DNA from: Lingula anatina
Taxonomy: Eukaryota > Brachiopoda > Lingulata > Lingulida > Lingulidae
Length of the DNA stretch: 64,000 bases
NCBI RefSeq assembly: GCF_001039355.2
Contig: NW_019775524.1
Coordinates: 968,987 to 1,032,986, forward strand
Direction of reading: 5' to 3'
In this document: in pieces, positions 33,745-45,640 of the stretch
How positions within the stretch are numbered: the stretch's first letter is position 1
Layout: every line of letters starts with the position of its first letter
The notes under the pieces: model-generated
What the model was told of the DNA's origin: nothing
Seen by the model: the letters and a program-made list of their open reading frames with translations, nothing else
Databases searched by the model: none
Translations under genes and position numbers: made by a program

Positions 33745-35025
33745 CACTGTAAAAACAGTGTTTAGCTCCGAGACACATTTCTAAGCGCTTGTTTTGTCTC
33801 ATTTTTTCCACGCGTTTAGCACCTAAGCACGTTTAGCCTATTAACATGTTACACGCTTTGACGTGCTTCACGCCTAATAAATGTAGGGTGTATTTGTTTA
33901 ACTTTAAGGTTGTAACGTTTTCAACTGTTTCAGTCACTACACACACACTCGCGCGCGCGCGCGCGCGCGCGAAGTAACGGTCACCTTTAACTGCTATAGA
34001 TATCTCTATCTATAACAGTGTACCGTGAACTGTCAACATAGTTGATTCACACCATCATCTTTACAGTGGGACTTATTCATCCTTGTGTTAGCTGACCTTG
34101 CGAGGAAGTTAATTGGAATATATTTCTGAAAAACAAGTTAGGAAAATTCACTAGTTTACTAAAGACACGAAACAACTATCACTTTTACTTTAAAACATTT
34201 TTTTCATATTTTGATAAAATGCGTTAAGGTATTGATATTCATTTATTTTTTCCGGAAGTGATGAACAACAGAACATCAGGATGATGGTGGGGTATTCATT
34301 ATAATTGTTTATTTAAGCTTTCATCACATGCTGGTTATTTTGGTAATGATAGTCCGAATATTTTTCAAATCGCACCGCTCTAGTCGCCGACTAACCCAAG
34401 CCCATTTTGAGATTAACCGCTAATTGTAGTTCATACAGCATAAGACGTGTTTTGGTGATTAATAAAAAAAGTTTTCAAAACATTAAATAATGTTTTTCCA
34501 GAATGTTATAAAACGCTACTTTAAATAATCACACGTTACTGCAAGGAAGGACACAACGCGTTCGAGCAGGCTGCTTCTCGCCTCCAACAGCCCCATATGT
34601 TTACAAGGGGAAGTGTTAAGCAAAATTGTTGAGTCTTGTAATAAACTTGTTATGGGATCGTATATATGGGATTGTGAAGCATTTTTTTCTGTGACGAGCT
34701 TGAAAAGCTAAACATGTTGTTTAGCAGCTCCACGCGTTAAGGAATTCCACACCTATAGCAGCTCCATATGTTTAGCAGTCTCACGCACTTAGCAGGGGAA
34801 GTGCTTAGCCAATGTGCTTAGCTTGTGATAGACTTGTTATAGAATCATATGCCGGTGAAGCTAAACACATAGCTAAACGTGTAACAATGCCAACGTGTCT
34901 AGCTTTTCCTTCTGTGAAACGTTTGAAAAGCTATACGCGTTAAGCATTTACACAGATTTCTAAATGCGTATAGGTGCCTAACGTGTGTTGTATGTATTTA
35001 AATGCTAAACACTGTTTTTACAGTG
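33745..35025. mobile_element. 1.28-kb non-autonomous TIR DNA transposon
   Basis: Bounded by perfect 22-bp terminal inverted repeats: CACTGTAAAAACAGTG continuing into TTTAGC at 33745-33766, and GCTAAACACTG continuing into TTTTTACAGTG at 35004-35025. Subterminal zones are packed with GTTTAGC, GCTAAAC and CACGCGTTTAGC motifs in both directions. Internally there is a (GC)n run at about 33953-33971 and a partly duplicated segment (AAGGGGAAGTG near 34605 and AGGGGAAGTGC near 34793). No transposase reading frame exists. Target duplication is unclear and the superfamily is not assigned. Confidence 0.8.
33953..33971. repeat. (CG)n dinucleotide run
   Basis: CG alternation after ACACACACTCG, inside the 1.28-kb transposon; unusual in an AT-rich, CpG-poor setting. 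Confidence 0.9.
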
Positions 35026-36437
35026 CACTTATTAGACAAATACTTTTGCTTATCACACTGTTTTCGGGGACGAAATATACGTCGAAATAACATTTCTTCT
35101 ATCTCTACTTTTTAGTACTTTTAATATTGACTTAATAACGGATAACCACGACGTTTTTTTTTTAATTGCCGATGGTCTGCAGGATTCCCCACCCCCAACG
35201 CAATGCTCGCACACGTAACATACCCAGTAAAACTACTACTATTACTACAGGGCTCGACATACATGCACCCACTGACGTTGCTTGCCAGACACAAGTGCTT
35301 TCTGCTACCGGACAACTAGCTATAGAATTAAATTCATGCTTGCCCGCAAACGCAAGGGACTTGCTAATGTATCACTTGACCGAAGTAAACTCAGTGTTTT
35401 TTTTTTCAACGAGACGCAGAGGCATTGATTTTGGAGTGGGACAAGTAGATTTTCAGACCCAGGGCGAATGCCTGAATCTAGGTAAAGTCAGGCCATGCTA
35501 TCCGTTTGATTACGCCTTTTGGATCAGGAACAGTTTTAATTTCAAAACCGCATCTAATTCAAAGCCATACTGATACACTATCATTGCAATGCTAGATATC
35601 CCTCGAGAGTATAATTGCATTAGAATAATAAGGGTAATATTGTTATCTGGAATATGTTCATAAAAGTCTGATGCATATTGGTTTTGTGTTGCATTACTAG
35701 ACAGGAGCCAACTTTTTCAACAACTACATTTTACAAACCTTTTCAACAGGCTAGCAAAAACACATCACAGCTCATCCCACTACAAAACACAATAAATCGT
35801 ATGAATAATGATTTTCGCATGAACAATTGGTGAGGAGAAATATTCATTGGACAGTATTGACTATAACACATTAAGAATGATTTTGAAATATACATTGCAT
35901 CTCCTGCCGGATTGCAACTTTTGTATGCCTTTTTACGTATTAGATAGGTGACTGCATCGAAGGATGAATAATGTATACACGTTTACGGAAAGTTTAAGCT
36001 ATTTATTTTAGTCAATCTAGACTTCGGTACATAATTTGCATTCAGCATTCTTCGATCGATCTATTAAGAATCACCATTTACGCCTCCCTATTCTCCTTAT
36101 CCCACATGTCTTCAAGCAATTATTCCGAATTACGCTGGAATTGTTCTCAGACAAAATAAAGGCTCCCAGAAATTGAATCTTAATTATTGAAGTGATACAT
36201 GTCGATTCACTGTATGCATGAAGTAATGCAAAAAGCCTTTGTCTGGAGAATGAAGCGTCAAAAGCTACGGGTTATTCCAGTCAGGCTGGGTAACCTGAAA
36301 AGCACTACATGTTTTTCGTTATTTTCTTTTTTTTTTTTTTCTTTCCTCTTCTGTGCATGCTTACGCGTGCGTACTTGCAGTCTTTTGTTCAGCATGACGC
36401 TCTGAAAATGTGTATGTCATACTCGTGTCTGTTTAAT

Positions 36438-36604
36438 CAGGGGCGGATTGAGGCAGTCTTCTGGGTCTTCCGGAAGACGGTCAAATTTCTAAGTTTACAT
36501 TGATGAGTACCTAATTTTTTCTGTCGGAAGACGGTCAAAAAAGGGGGGTTGAACAACAATTATAATGTGGAAGACAGTCAGAAAATATTTCTGGATCCGC
36601 CCCT
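36438..36604. mobile_element. hAT-like MITE, family A
   Basis: Runs from CAGGGGCGGATTGAG to CTGGATCCGCCCCT, so the termini are inverted. TTTAAT lies on both sides. The interior has GGTCTTCCGGAAGACGG and CTGTCGGAAGACGGTCA, related to 7521, 10912 and 43786. Confidence 0.75.
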
Positions 36605-36989
36605 TTTAATGGTTCTAAAATGGACCAGTCCAGAAACTTATTTCATTCATTAGTACTGTGATGACAAGGAGAATAACCCAAGATGACAAAATCTATTGTG
36701 ATATGCTAAAATCGGCTAAAATTGCCTAGGCCGTAATGAAGGCCAATAATGACATCCAGAAAACGGTATACATGTATAAAGCAGCGGGAGATGTCAATCA
36801 GACCAATCTACTTCTCGCGTTCAATGCACCTGTTTTATTTTGAATACATCTACACTTTTAAATAGAATATTAGATCACATGAAAAGACTGCTTCATTAGA
36901 ATTCTACTATTGTATGAAACAATTTGTTAATAAAGCAGTTTCAGAAATCGTTGTGTTTGGGGGCATGTCCTCAACCACGGGCAAAACTA

Positions 36990-37107
36990 CCTCTACCAGA
37001 GCCGCAGATTATTATTATGTGCATTTTTGTCTAACGCAGAAAGGCCCTAACATTTAACTAGAGACATATCTGTGAATATCCAGTGAAAAATCAATCCTGG
37101 TGGAGGG
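36990..37107. mobile_element. Tc1/mariner-like MITE, family B copy 1
   Basis: Starts CCTCTACCAGAG and ends CCTGGTGGAGGG, with TA directly outside each end. The interior ATCTGTGAATATCCAGTG is shared with 41832 and 45053. Confidence 0.75.
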
Positions 37108-38715
37108 TACGACAAAAGCTCTCTCCATGTACTTTTATCGAAACGCTGTAAAGAACGGACTATTGTGTTAATCTGCCTGTATATTTGATCAAAATTGAGA
37201 GGAAACGTGTGGTATAAATAAACATCAGGTTACTTTAAGCCGGTTACCACCGACAAGGAAAAATTTTGCTTTTTTTTAACAATGTAACAGTCACGCCGAG
37301 CAATTAGCGTCACAATTGATTTTTTCTGCAACAGCCCAAATATAATACCTCTGGTTTTAGCTTAAAATGGTACCTTAACAAAATGGGCTGTACAAGGTGA
37401 AAAAATTATGGCAGCCGAGAAAGAGTCAAAGGATTTGCTTTGTTTTTCATTTTTGACTTTTAAGTATGCAATTAATAATGTAGCAATGATAAAAGGTAAT
37501 TTTCCCAGTACAAATGATTTCCATCGTAGAGAACGCATATCCAGGAAGCTTTTAGTCCATTAATGTAAAATATCTTTCCAATATTTTTTAATTGAGATGT
37601 TTTGTGAAAATCACTCCAGGCTGAAGCATAAATTTTTGATGTGGGTTGATTATGTGCACAAATTGATAAAAAGGCAAAAAAATCTGCTATACCGGGTTTA
37701 GATCAACACGGAAAAGAACGGTCTCTGTGACTAAGATACATTCTTAATATAAACGAGCCGTTGTTGGCAAAGGACCACTGCAATCAGTCCAACGAGGACG
37801 CGGAACGGGTCGCTATCTATGGAAGCTCAAATTGCGCACGCCAACTTGATTGCAGAAAGAAATGATGACGAGTCAGATTCGGTCTAGCGTAGTCTAGTGT
37901 GAATACATCTGGGAATTGCTTGCTTTCACTTTTATCTGATGTGATGATATTTTTTTTCATTTTTAATGTTACTTATCAAAATCTCTTTCACTTCGTTTGT
38001 CAATACATGGGCTTAATGGCTTAATTATGGTTTTGGGTTTCATCAGTTTGTGGAATGCGATTCGGTGTTTGCTCTGATATGCTGGGAAATTAACATAAAC
38101 CAGCAGTTCTGTTGTTCGAACCGCGTCTAACTTGAAACCGGAAAATAATCAAAACCAATTTGCAATTTGCATCGATAACGCAGAGACTGAATTTCGCATC
38201 AGATATGACCTTCCCACCGCATCAGATATAACCCCACCCCAACCCCGTCCCTTGTGACTTTGGAGTTTGGAAAAGTTAAATTGATTCCAATTATAAAAGT
38301 TGCGTATTGGAAACGATGCGCAAAACCATATCCAGTTCCAATTGAATTAAATACCATTGGACCGTGCTGTAAACCTGTGACGAAGTTCTTGTCTTTATCT
38401 TACGCAAGGTAAGAACTAAACAACTTTCATGTTCCCTCCTTTCTTAACTGTCACTTCCCAGCTACCTTATCTACTTTTTCTTCCTCTCCCTTCAACCTCT
38501 TGCATTGCTCTCTCCCGTTTACATTATATATTCTCCGCTTAAGTACAGTGAGGTCATATCAATCAATTCAGTTAGTCTGTGAAACACTCCCCGCTTCTTA
38601 TTCAACATAACAAAACGTAGTTTTTCCGCATTGCCACACAAGATCATGAAATTAATTATAATAATAGTAGGAAAAAGAAAAATAGGTCAGACCACCATAA
38701 AGTTCTGACAGAGCA

Positions 38716-38759
38716 CCAATCAGAAATGTGGTTGACAGTAAGACAACCCGGGTATAAAA
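38716..38759 (+). promoter_or_regulatory. CCAAT and TATA boxes of a plus-strand promoter
   Basis: CCAAT at 38716-38720 and TATAAAA at 38753-38759, in spacing typical of a TATA-type core promoter, predict a start near 38784. A strong donor (GAAG|GTAAGT) follows at 38933/38934 with no open coding frame between, which suits a 5'UTR exon. Confidence 0.5.
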
Positions 38760-38783
38760 CGCTGGCGCTGTAAAAAGGACATC

Positions 38784-38933
38784 AATGCACAACCCCAGAC
38801 ACAAGGAGTAGGGGAAGCAAGCGGCTCACGAGGCGATGAAATGCTGTCGACGCAGCACTGTGCCTGCCAGTAGAGAGAGAATCAGTGCGAGTGTCCGCTT
38901 CTGAACAGCCCCTGTAATAGAAAGATACCGAAG
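38784..38933 (+). other. Candidate non-coding first exon of the GPCR gene
   Basis: Bounded by the predicted TATA start and the GTAAGT donor. The next strong plus-strand acceptor leading into a gene is TTTGTTTTCAG at 46042-46052, upstream of the GPCR start codon. Linking the two across 7.1 kb is inference from order and orientation. Confidence 0.4.
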
Positions 38934-39642
38934 GTAAGTGAGCCAGCCTTATTAACAGCACCAGGTAAAGTAACCCGAAATTGTGAGAGTGAGTGGCACC
39001 TCACAGGTGAAGCGCAAATGTTACGGTCATTCTTGGATTTCGCCGCATCTCGAGTGATATTAGTACTACATGCACATGAACCGGGGTATATATAGTCCGA
39101 GCATTATCTACAGCGTGCAATCTCTTCTTGTTACAGATCATAGCAGAACACGACTAGTTGTTAGAATAACTTGGAATAGGACCACAGATGAAGAAGAAAT
39201 TGAAATTGAAAATTTAAAAACGTGCTCACATCGAGTGTTCCGAAAAAGTAAGTACAAACTGACCCCGTGTGACAGGAATGGTAGTCCGCCAGTAACATTA
39301 GTTCTCTTCCCATTACTTTGTACAGGTGACATTTGTCCCATATACCAACCCCAATACTCCAACTTACCCTAACCTGTATTAATCATATGGGAACCCGTAC
39401 TACCATACCTGTCACACCTAGGCCTACCTTTACAACTTTCAAAAGCACTTACATTCTATAAAATTTAGCTGTGCCAAATGTTTCCAGGTATGCTTATAAA
39501 CTTTATTTTTAGGATTTGTAGAGTTTAGGTCATGACCAGGACACGTACCAGTGTACATCGTGTAATAAACCATAAGGGACACATCTATATGCAGTGTACT
39601 TCCTTGACCTTGTCATTTTTTTTTTTTTTTTTTGTGCCGTAA

Positions 39643-39836
39643 GAGCGCATTCAGAACAACAGAATAACAGATCCGCGGATCAAAAATGGCCGACCCACTA
39701 TAGAATGCTTGTTGCGTAATCCCCCGGGAACCCTATCTAGTGGCCAATCGGGTAATCGGGAATTAAGCGACAAGCTTTTAAAATTGTCGCCATATTTGAT
39801 CCGCGGATCTGTTAGTCCACTGTTCTGAATGCGCTC
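39643..39836. mobile_element. Tourist-like MITE, family D copy 1
   Basis: A 194-bp element with inverted ends GAGCGCATTCAGAACA and TGTTCTGAATGCGCTC, flanked by TAA on both sides. Internal arms include AACAGATCCGCGGATCAAA and its inverse. Ends and TWA duplication suggest PIF/Harbinger relatives. Confidence 0.82.
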
Positions 39837-40511
39837 TAAGCCAGCAATACTGGCGTCGAAAATCTGATCAAACGATATCCTAGCACCCTCACAGTAAATG
39901 CTCCGTACTTGTAACCTGTTCATAATTGGGGACCATTTTTTTTACTTGGTTAAGGCGTGTCACTCAGTTAAAAAAAAAAAACATGACCAATGTATCAAAA
40001 GACATTAAAGAAAAATGTATTAATTAACGATTCACGAGAAATCACTCAAAGACTACACCCCTCAGTCCAATACGATTTACACTTAAGCAAAGGCATTCCA
40101 TATACAGTCAGATTAACAAGTCTAAAAAAGGTTTATGGATTCCTTTTATTTGGCGGTCTACATGTAAAATTAGTGTGGTTGGACGGAAGTACGTATATGT
40201 CTGTTACGTTTTAATAATTACTCCTTTCATTCATTTCTCCGGAACATCCAGCAATTGAACCGCTAATGTATAATTTTTCATAATCAATATAACATTATAT
40301 CCAACGGTGTGTTGTTGCGCAAATTGAATAAAAAAACAATCTACGTGGTCCAAGTGATTATAGATCACAGTTAATTGAATTAGTAACCACCGTGATATGG
40401 CGGAAGTATTCTCGTTTAAAACAATAACCAATACTGATCGCACAGGCGAAGTGATTGCTGATGTCTAACATAGTATGCGGATTTGCCAGGACAAGAGAAG
40501 TCGACCTGAAA

Positions 40512-40761
40512 GCCCATTCCCAATGAAAAAATCGTTCTACGCAGATCTGTCCAACTTCTCGAGATATCTCGCCGGATACAATCGCATTGACCGATCAACA
40601 CGCCTCCCCCTGGCGTTGAGTAGAACACAGAAAACTTGGTGATACGGCGAGCATGTTTGAAACAAGAGGATGCGTGTTAATCTGTTAGCCTGATTGCAAT
40701 CAGCGAGAGTCCCCGCGGTACTGGAACGGTCTAGTCCGATAGTTTCATTGCGAATGAGCCC
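40512..40761. mobile_element. Tourist-like MITE, family C
   Basis: Ends GCCCATTCCCAATGAAA and TTTCATTGCGAATGAGCCC are inverted. The interior GACCGATCAACACGCCTCC and ATTGCAATCAGCGAGAGTCC parallels the copy at 28257-28522. Confidence 0.65.
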
Positions 40762-41353
40762 TATCTCTTTTGTAGTTACCGTACTAGAGGACACTTGTAT
40801 GGCAACTTTTAAAGCGACATTTAACTGTCGGTGGGGTCACTGACATCAAGTTTGCAGTGACATGCTAGTCTTTCAAATGCACATATCCAGAGAGATAAAA
40901 GATAAATGATGAACACACCGGATGACTGTATAAAGTTTTGTCACGTCTGTCATCTGATGCATAACAAAATCGTTAAAAATGCTTTTAGTTTTCGCAAGGT
41001 TGCAGATTGCTTGGTTTGCTATATCATTAATAGCCAATAAGTCAAACAGTGCATCCTGAGTTACATGTAAATGTTATTTTTTCACTGACAGCTCGCTCTT
41101 CTCCCAAATCAATTTATAATCTGAAACTTTTGTACAAAGGGACTCACTGGCACGTGTCGTGGTTGTGGTATTATACGCATATTACCAATGCTTAGGGTGG
41201 CTGCGTCTTGTATAGAACTTGAGTAAGTTGAGGCTTTTTCTTTAAATTTCAATAAGACAGAAATAGACAAAAAATAGAACTATGGCACACACACACACAG
41301 AGTCTTAATGCTCTAGTTGGTAAACTAGGTAGCTCCTACCTACACATATACTG

Positions 41354-41449
41354 CAGGAGTGGATCCAGGATTATTTGAAGGGGGGGGGGGGCGATTTATC
41401 ATTATTATTATGCCAGGTTTCGGATAAGAAGCCGACCCTCGGCCCCTTG

Positions 41450-41500
<51 letters not shown>

Positions 41501-41643
41501 TTTTTTTTGGAGGGGGGGGGGCAAATAGTGCCATTTTGTACGTTTTAGAACTATGAATCAGATAGTCAAAATTTTGATTTCAAGAGAAGAAAATTAGTGT
41601 GTGTGTGTGCTCGTTTTTTCAGAAACCTGTAACTCCGCCACTG
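41354..41643. mobile_element. Possible hAT-like element fragment with microsatellites
   Basis: Left end CAGGAGTGGATCCAGG and right end CCTGTAACTCCGCCACTG are of the CAGnGGCGGAnnCAGG type seen in hAT elements. The middle is G runs, (TA)n at about 41452-41481 and poly-T at about 41482-41508. Target duplication is not evident. Confidence 0.4.
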
Positions 41644-41831
41644 TATGACGTGGTGTTATGGCGGGAAAGCCACTGAATTAATTTAAATTTGGTCGATTTT
41701 ATTGATAAAACTTCCCGGAACGTTCCTAGTTAGATGATTTCAGATGCTTTTACTTTCGTTTTGTTTTACACCGAGATTACTGAGATTACGCTGATTTTGA
41801 CTCCACCTGTGACGCTATAGAATCAAACCTA

Positions 41832-41959
41832 CCCTCTACCACGGCAGCAGATATTATAGGCACATTTTCCACCAGCCACAGTTAGAAGATTGACCATATT
41901 TAGCCCGACATTATCTGTGAATATCTAGTGAAAAATCAACCTGTGGCCCTGGTAGAGGG
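41832..41959. mobile_element. Tc1/mariner-like MITE, family B copy 2
   Basis: CCCTCTACCACGG to GGCCCTGGTAGAGGG with TA outside both ends; interior TTATCTGTGAATATCTAGTG and AAAAATCAACC. Confidence 0.8.
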
Positions 41960-42518
41960 TAGGACAAACCATTAACAACGGCTCTAATGTGGGCCTATGA
42001 TCGTACTAACACCGCACATCAGCTGACTGAAGGAAAAGTTTGAGATGGACCAAGAGAATGGAAAAGGGGAACACTTTATAAATCCCCCCCCCCTCCAATT
42101 TGTTTTCACAATTTATCCCCTGGCCCCAACTGATATGTAATGAAGATGTTTATTTGTAATTAAATGAAGTTGGATTGTACCATAATAAAACTATTGACAT
42201 CTATACAATTCACTAATCCATTAAGTAAAATTAAAGCTGTTAAACGGTTATTTATTTGTGAAAGTGTTTAGATTTAAAATAGTGCTCTTTAATTGGTACA
42301 ATGAAGATATTTATAATGCATTTAAAATCATATTTTAAATCACACTAGAGGGAAAGCACATTAAACCTTAAAAGCATTTATTACCCACAGTGTAGCTGTG
42401 AATATGTAACAGTTCTTAGTTTGAGGACAGTATATTTTGCGTCTGATTTCCTTAATCAATTATCATGGGAAGTATGTGAACAGCGTCTATATATGCGCAA
42501 TGTGCCTACAACGGGGTA

Positions 42519-42651
42519 CCCTTTACCAGGGCCACGGATTAATTTTTTAAACTAGATATTCACAAATATCCTTGGCTAACCCATGACATTTGCTACTGTG
42601 TCCAACCAGCATTTTTTTGGAAATAATTTTAAATGGCCTCTGGTATAGAGT
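42519..42651. mobile_element. Tc1/mariner-like MITE, family B copy 3 (decayed)
   Basis: CCCTTTACCAGGGCCACGG at the left and CCTCTGGTATAGAG at the right. The interior is more diverged than in other copies; TA is clear only on the left. Confidence 0.55.
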
Positions 42652-43700
42652 GATGTCCGAACATACCTGAGACCAAACATAAGATAGCAGTACGGTAGCT
42701 CCTTGCCATTACAGAGCGAGGCTGTTATAGTGAGAAATGACGACAGCAGTTTGGAGCTTCCGAACGTTTATTCACCGACTCTCGCTTCATACAACTTCAC
42801 AAATATTTATATTCAATTTCTCCGTACTGATCACGCATTTACTTGTTTTCTTTTCCATTGTCTTTACGTGATTACAAAATATTTTCCATTCGCATGTTGC
42901 AAGTCACTATGCAACATTTCCTTATTAGGTAATACCTAAGAAACTTGTTTTCAATTAAAGATATCTAAAATATTATTTGGATTACTCATGCTTGGACTTT
43001 ATCCAAAACTCAGCTATCATGTGATAAATAGATGATCAAAATTATTATATGTTATGAAATTAACCAATCACATTAACTGTTACTGACTTTGACCTTTTCC
43101 ATCTTTTTCTGACACTAAAAACATGTTCTACACTTGTTGACTCTTGGAGAAACTTAACTTACACTCAATAACTATCTGTCCTTTTACTCTTTTGATTCCG
43201 CTTTAATTGTTATCTGTAATTAGTAAAAGTGTAAGTAATTTGCTTTACAACAGGCATAAAAGGAATAATAACTCTTCACGTGGTATTCGAAATTCCACAA
43301 TACATCAACTTACTTTGAATGTGGAAATAGATTCATTAACCTTTGGAAAGTATAGGTAAATTGCCATTTACGTCCAGGAAATCCACTTTATCGCATGTTT
43401 TCCCCCAAAATGAACAGTTGCCATTCCTTGGAGTATCTATTTCTCTCTCCCTGTATCGCTCCCTGGAGTGTACATATGTTATTATTGGTATACTGTCTGT
43501 CCAGCTGAGCGCCACACAGTCTCTTAGCATCTTTATTAGACCCCTCACCGTGAATTCACTGGGTGGTCAGCCATCACCGCTCCACCACCACAGAGAGCAG
43601 ACGGTTTGATTGTCTCCAGTCGCTCTTTAGTACCGTGTACAAGGTACATCGGCGACCAGCTTTATGATTGATTGATCGGTTAGGTAAGCTAATGGTAGTA

Positions 43701-43701
<1 letters not shown>

Positions 43702-43767
<66 letters not shown>
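43702..43767. repeat. (TA)n microsatellite
   Basis: About 33 perfect TA units in the long upstream GPCR intron. Confidence 0.95.
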
Positions 43768-43769
<2 letters not shown>

Positions 43770-43785
43770 GGGTAGGATAACATGA

Positions 43786-43959
43786 CAGGAGCGGATTCAG
43801 AGATATTTTCTGACAGTCTTCCAAATGATCTTTGTTGCTCCGTTCTTCATTTTTGACCGTCTTCCGACAGAAAAAATTACATAGGCCTACCCGTCAATGT
43901 AAACTTGAAAATCTGACCGTCTTCTGGAAGACCCAGAAGACGCCCTGAAACCGCCCCTG
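43786..43959. mobile_element. hAT-like MITE, family A (inverted orientation)
   Basis: CAGGAGCGGATTCAG to GAAACCGCCCCTG. The interior GACCGTCTTCTGGAAGACCC is the reverse complement of the copy at 36438. ACATG occurs on both flanks, one base out of register. Confidence 0.7.
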
Positions 43960-43966
43960 ACATGGG

Positions 43967-44037
43967 GAGTAGGGTAGGGTAGGGTAGGGTAGGGTAGGGT
44001 GGGGTTTATTTAGCTTAGGGTAGGGCAGGATAGGGTA
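43967..44037. repeat. (TAGGG)n pentanucleotide array
   Basis: Seven AGGGT units in tandem, then GGGGTTTATTTAGC and further degenerate TAGGG units. It is G-rich on the plus strand and resembles but does not equal the TTAGGG telomere repeat. Confidence 0.9.
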
Positions 44038-44460
44038 TCGTATAATGGAATAACTTGGCTTTCGCAGCTGACTCTGGTTTACAATTATATTGGGTATCGA
44101 GTAGAGAATCACATGAAATTATATTCTGGACAGTATTCGTGTTTAGGGACAAGTTGAGTAAACAACATCTGATAAAAGAGACATAGAATTCAAAATAAGC
44201 AGAGCCTTAAGTCGCGGACGCCTACGCGGACGCCTACGTCTATGAATATTTGCCCCACCCGGGTTACATGTATTATGCCGTCCAGTTTATTTTTTAGTGA
44301 AAAATATTTTCGAACACTCCTAGCATAAGTTTACTATTACTCGATTGTTGTCGAACAGTTTCATTAGCTATGTTATTGTAATAGACTTGTGAAGATTATT
44401 TTGTCTATAGCTATTTATATTAGTTTGATCTTACCATCCAATATTTCATCTGCTTGCATT

Positions 44461-44554
44461 CAGATTTCATCAGGGAATGAGGTAGCTCCCAAATCGAAGC
44501 AGATTTGAGGCATGTTTGCGTACCTGTCACAACCTCATTCCCTGATGAAATCTG
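44461..44554. repeat. Perfect 23-bp inverted repeat with a 48-bp loop
   Basis: Left arm at 44461-44483 (CAGATTTCATCAGGGAATG then AGGT) is exactly complementary to the right arm at 44532-44554. The loop has no recognised feature. Confidence 0.9.
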
Positions 44555-45052
44555 ACTGTGTTCAGTCCTTGTAAGAATCTTGATGGGATGCTGTTTGTTC
44601 GTGAAATTTTCTTTTGTCTTTCGTGTGGTTTTTAAATTAAAATTAAAATTGCTTGTTCTCCTGTTTTCTCCAGCTTCGTGCAACGGTTAGTGCGCGCTGC
44701 TTCTTCACATATCCTTTGGTGGCTATAAAAAAGCCGTCTAAACTATAATGCTAATTCTTTTCTTAACCCAAAATCGACTCAAGAGAGCGGTTTCTATTTC
44801 AACGGATTCAGAAATGTACTGGTACATGTTTGTGTGTATTTTACTGGTAACTAAAATGTTATGTTGCATGAAAAGAAATGGAAGAAAAAATTCATGATAC
44901 CGGAGACGACAAACGTTGAGTTGTGTACCTCTCAGCTGCTGATTAAGGGTTTTTTATCTCCAAAAAGGAGATATCTACCTCACTTTTGTGATCTTTCGTC
45001 AGCAAATGGAGAATCATTGGTTTAATTAACTCAGAACCGTGGTACTAAGCTA

Positions 45053-45160
45053 CCCTCTACCAGGGTGACAGGTATTATGCACTGTAGGGAAATCTTGGAA
45101 AAGCCAGAGACAAATCTGTAAATATCTTGTGAAAAATCAATCTGTCGCTCTGGTAGAGGG
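45053..45160. mobile_element. Tc1/mariner-like MITE, family B copy 4
   Basis: CCCTCTACCAGGGTGAC to CGCTCTGGTAGAGGG, TA on each side, interior AATCTGTAAATATCTTGTG. Confidence 0.8.
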
Positions 45161-45479
45161 TAGTATTAGACCGGCTTTACCATATAGACAGGAACTACTG
45201 GTATGCCAAAGTTTTATGAGGAATGTGTTAATTTCCACTGGAATGCAAACATTGGAGAGATAACTTGTTTGTATTCTATAAACCCAACGTTCATACATGT
45301 ATATACATGTATATTGAGTCCTTGTTGTTTTGCGTGGAAGCACCATAGTACATGGTTCTGGTACAAAGTACAAGTTAGGGCTTGTTGTTTGAGTTGGATG
45401 CTTAGGTGGAACTATGGCAACCTACTGGTATGTTAACCGTCGTCATGGCTCCGATATCACACGACAAGCTGGGAATCAG

Positions 45480-45626
45480 GGCCCCGTAGCTCGAAAGCAT
45501 CGAGCATTGCGACCGAGGGCAAGCGTCTCGATTCCATAACTCGCCCATACTCGCCCCGTATGATACAATGTAGCCTCTTTGTGATATCGCTATTCGCAAT
45601 ACTCGATGCTTTCGAGTTACGTGGCC
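45480..45626. mobile_element. Small palindromic element
   Basis: GGCCCCGTAGCTCGAAAGC and GCATCGAGCATTGCGA at the left are mirrored by TCGCAATACTCGATGC and TTTCGAGTTACGTGGCC at the right (imperfect arms of about 32 bp). No target duplication recognised and only one copy seen here. Confidence 0.55.
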
Positions 45627-45640
45627 ATGGCCTGTGTCTA

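Larger units (their letters stand above)
35026..38715. other. Intergenic region between the TIR transposon and the GPCR promoter
   Basis: Contains a 135-codon open frame at 35166-35573 with no recognisable domain, a family A MITE (36438-36604) and a family B MITE (36990-37107). No convincing gene was seen. Confidence 0.55.

Noticed and set aside
36309-36503. A shared VFWVFRKTV-type peptide in frames near 36450 and 43950
   Set aside because: It comes from family A MITE DNA on opposite strands and is not protein coding.
39070-39372. 100-codon plus-strand frame just downstream of the GPCR promoter
   Set aside because: It lies beyond the strong donor at 38934, has no family resemblance and no downstream exon partner.
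39651-39923. Similar frames at 39651-39923 and 49661-49843 as a conserved protein family
   Set aside because: Both are read across family D MITE copies; similarity reflects the element's DNA, not a gene.
43967-44037. Interstitial telomere
   Set aside because: The unit is TAGGG, not TTAGGG, and the array is only about 70 bp.
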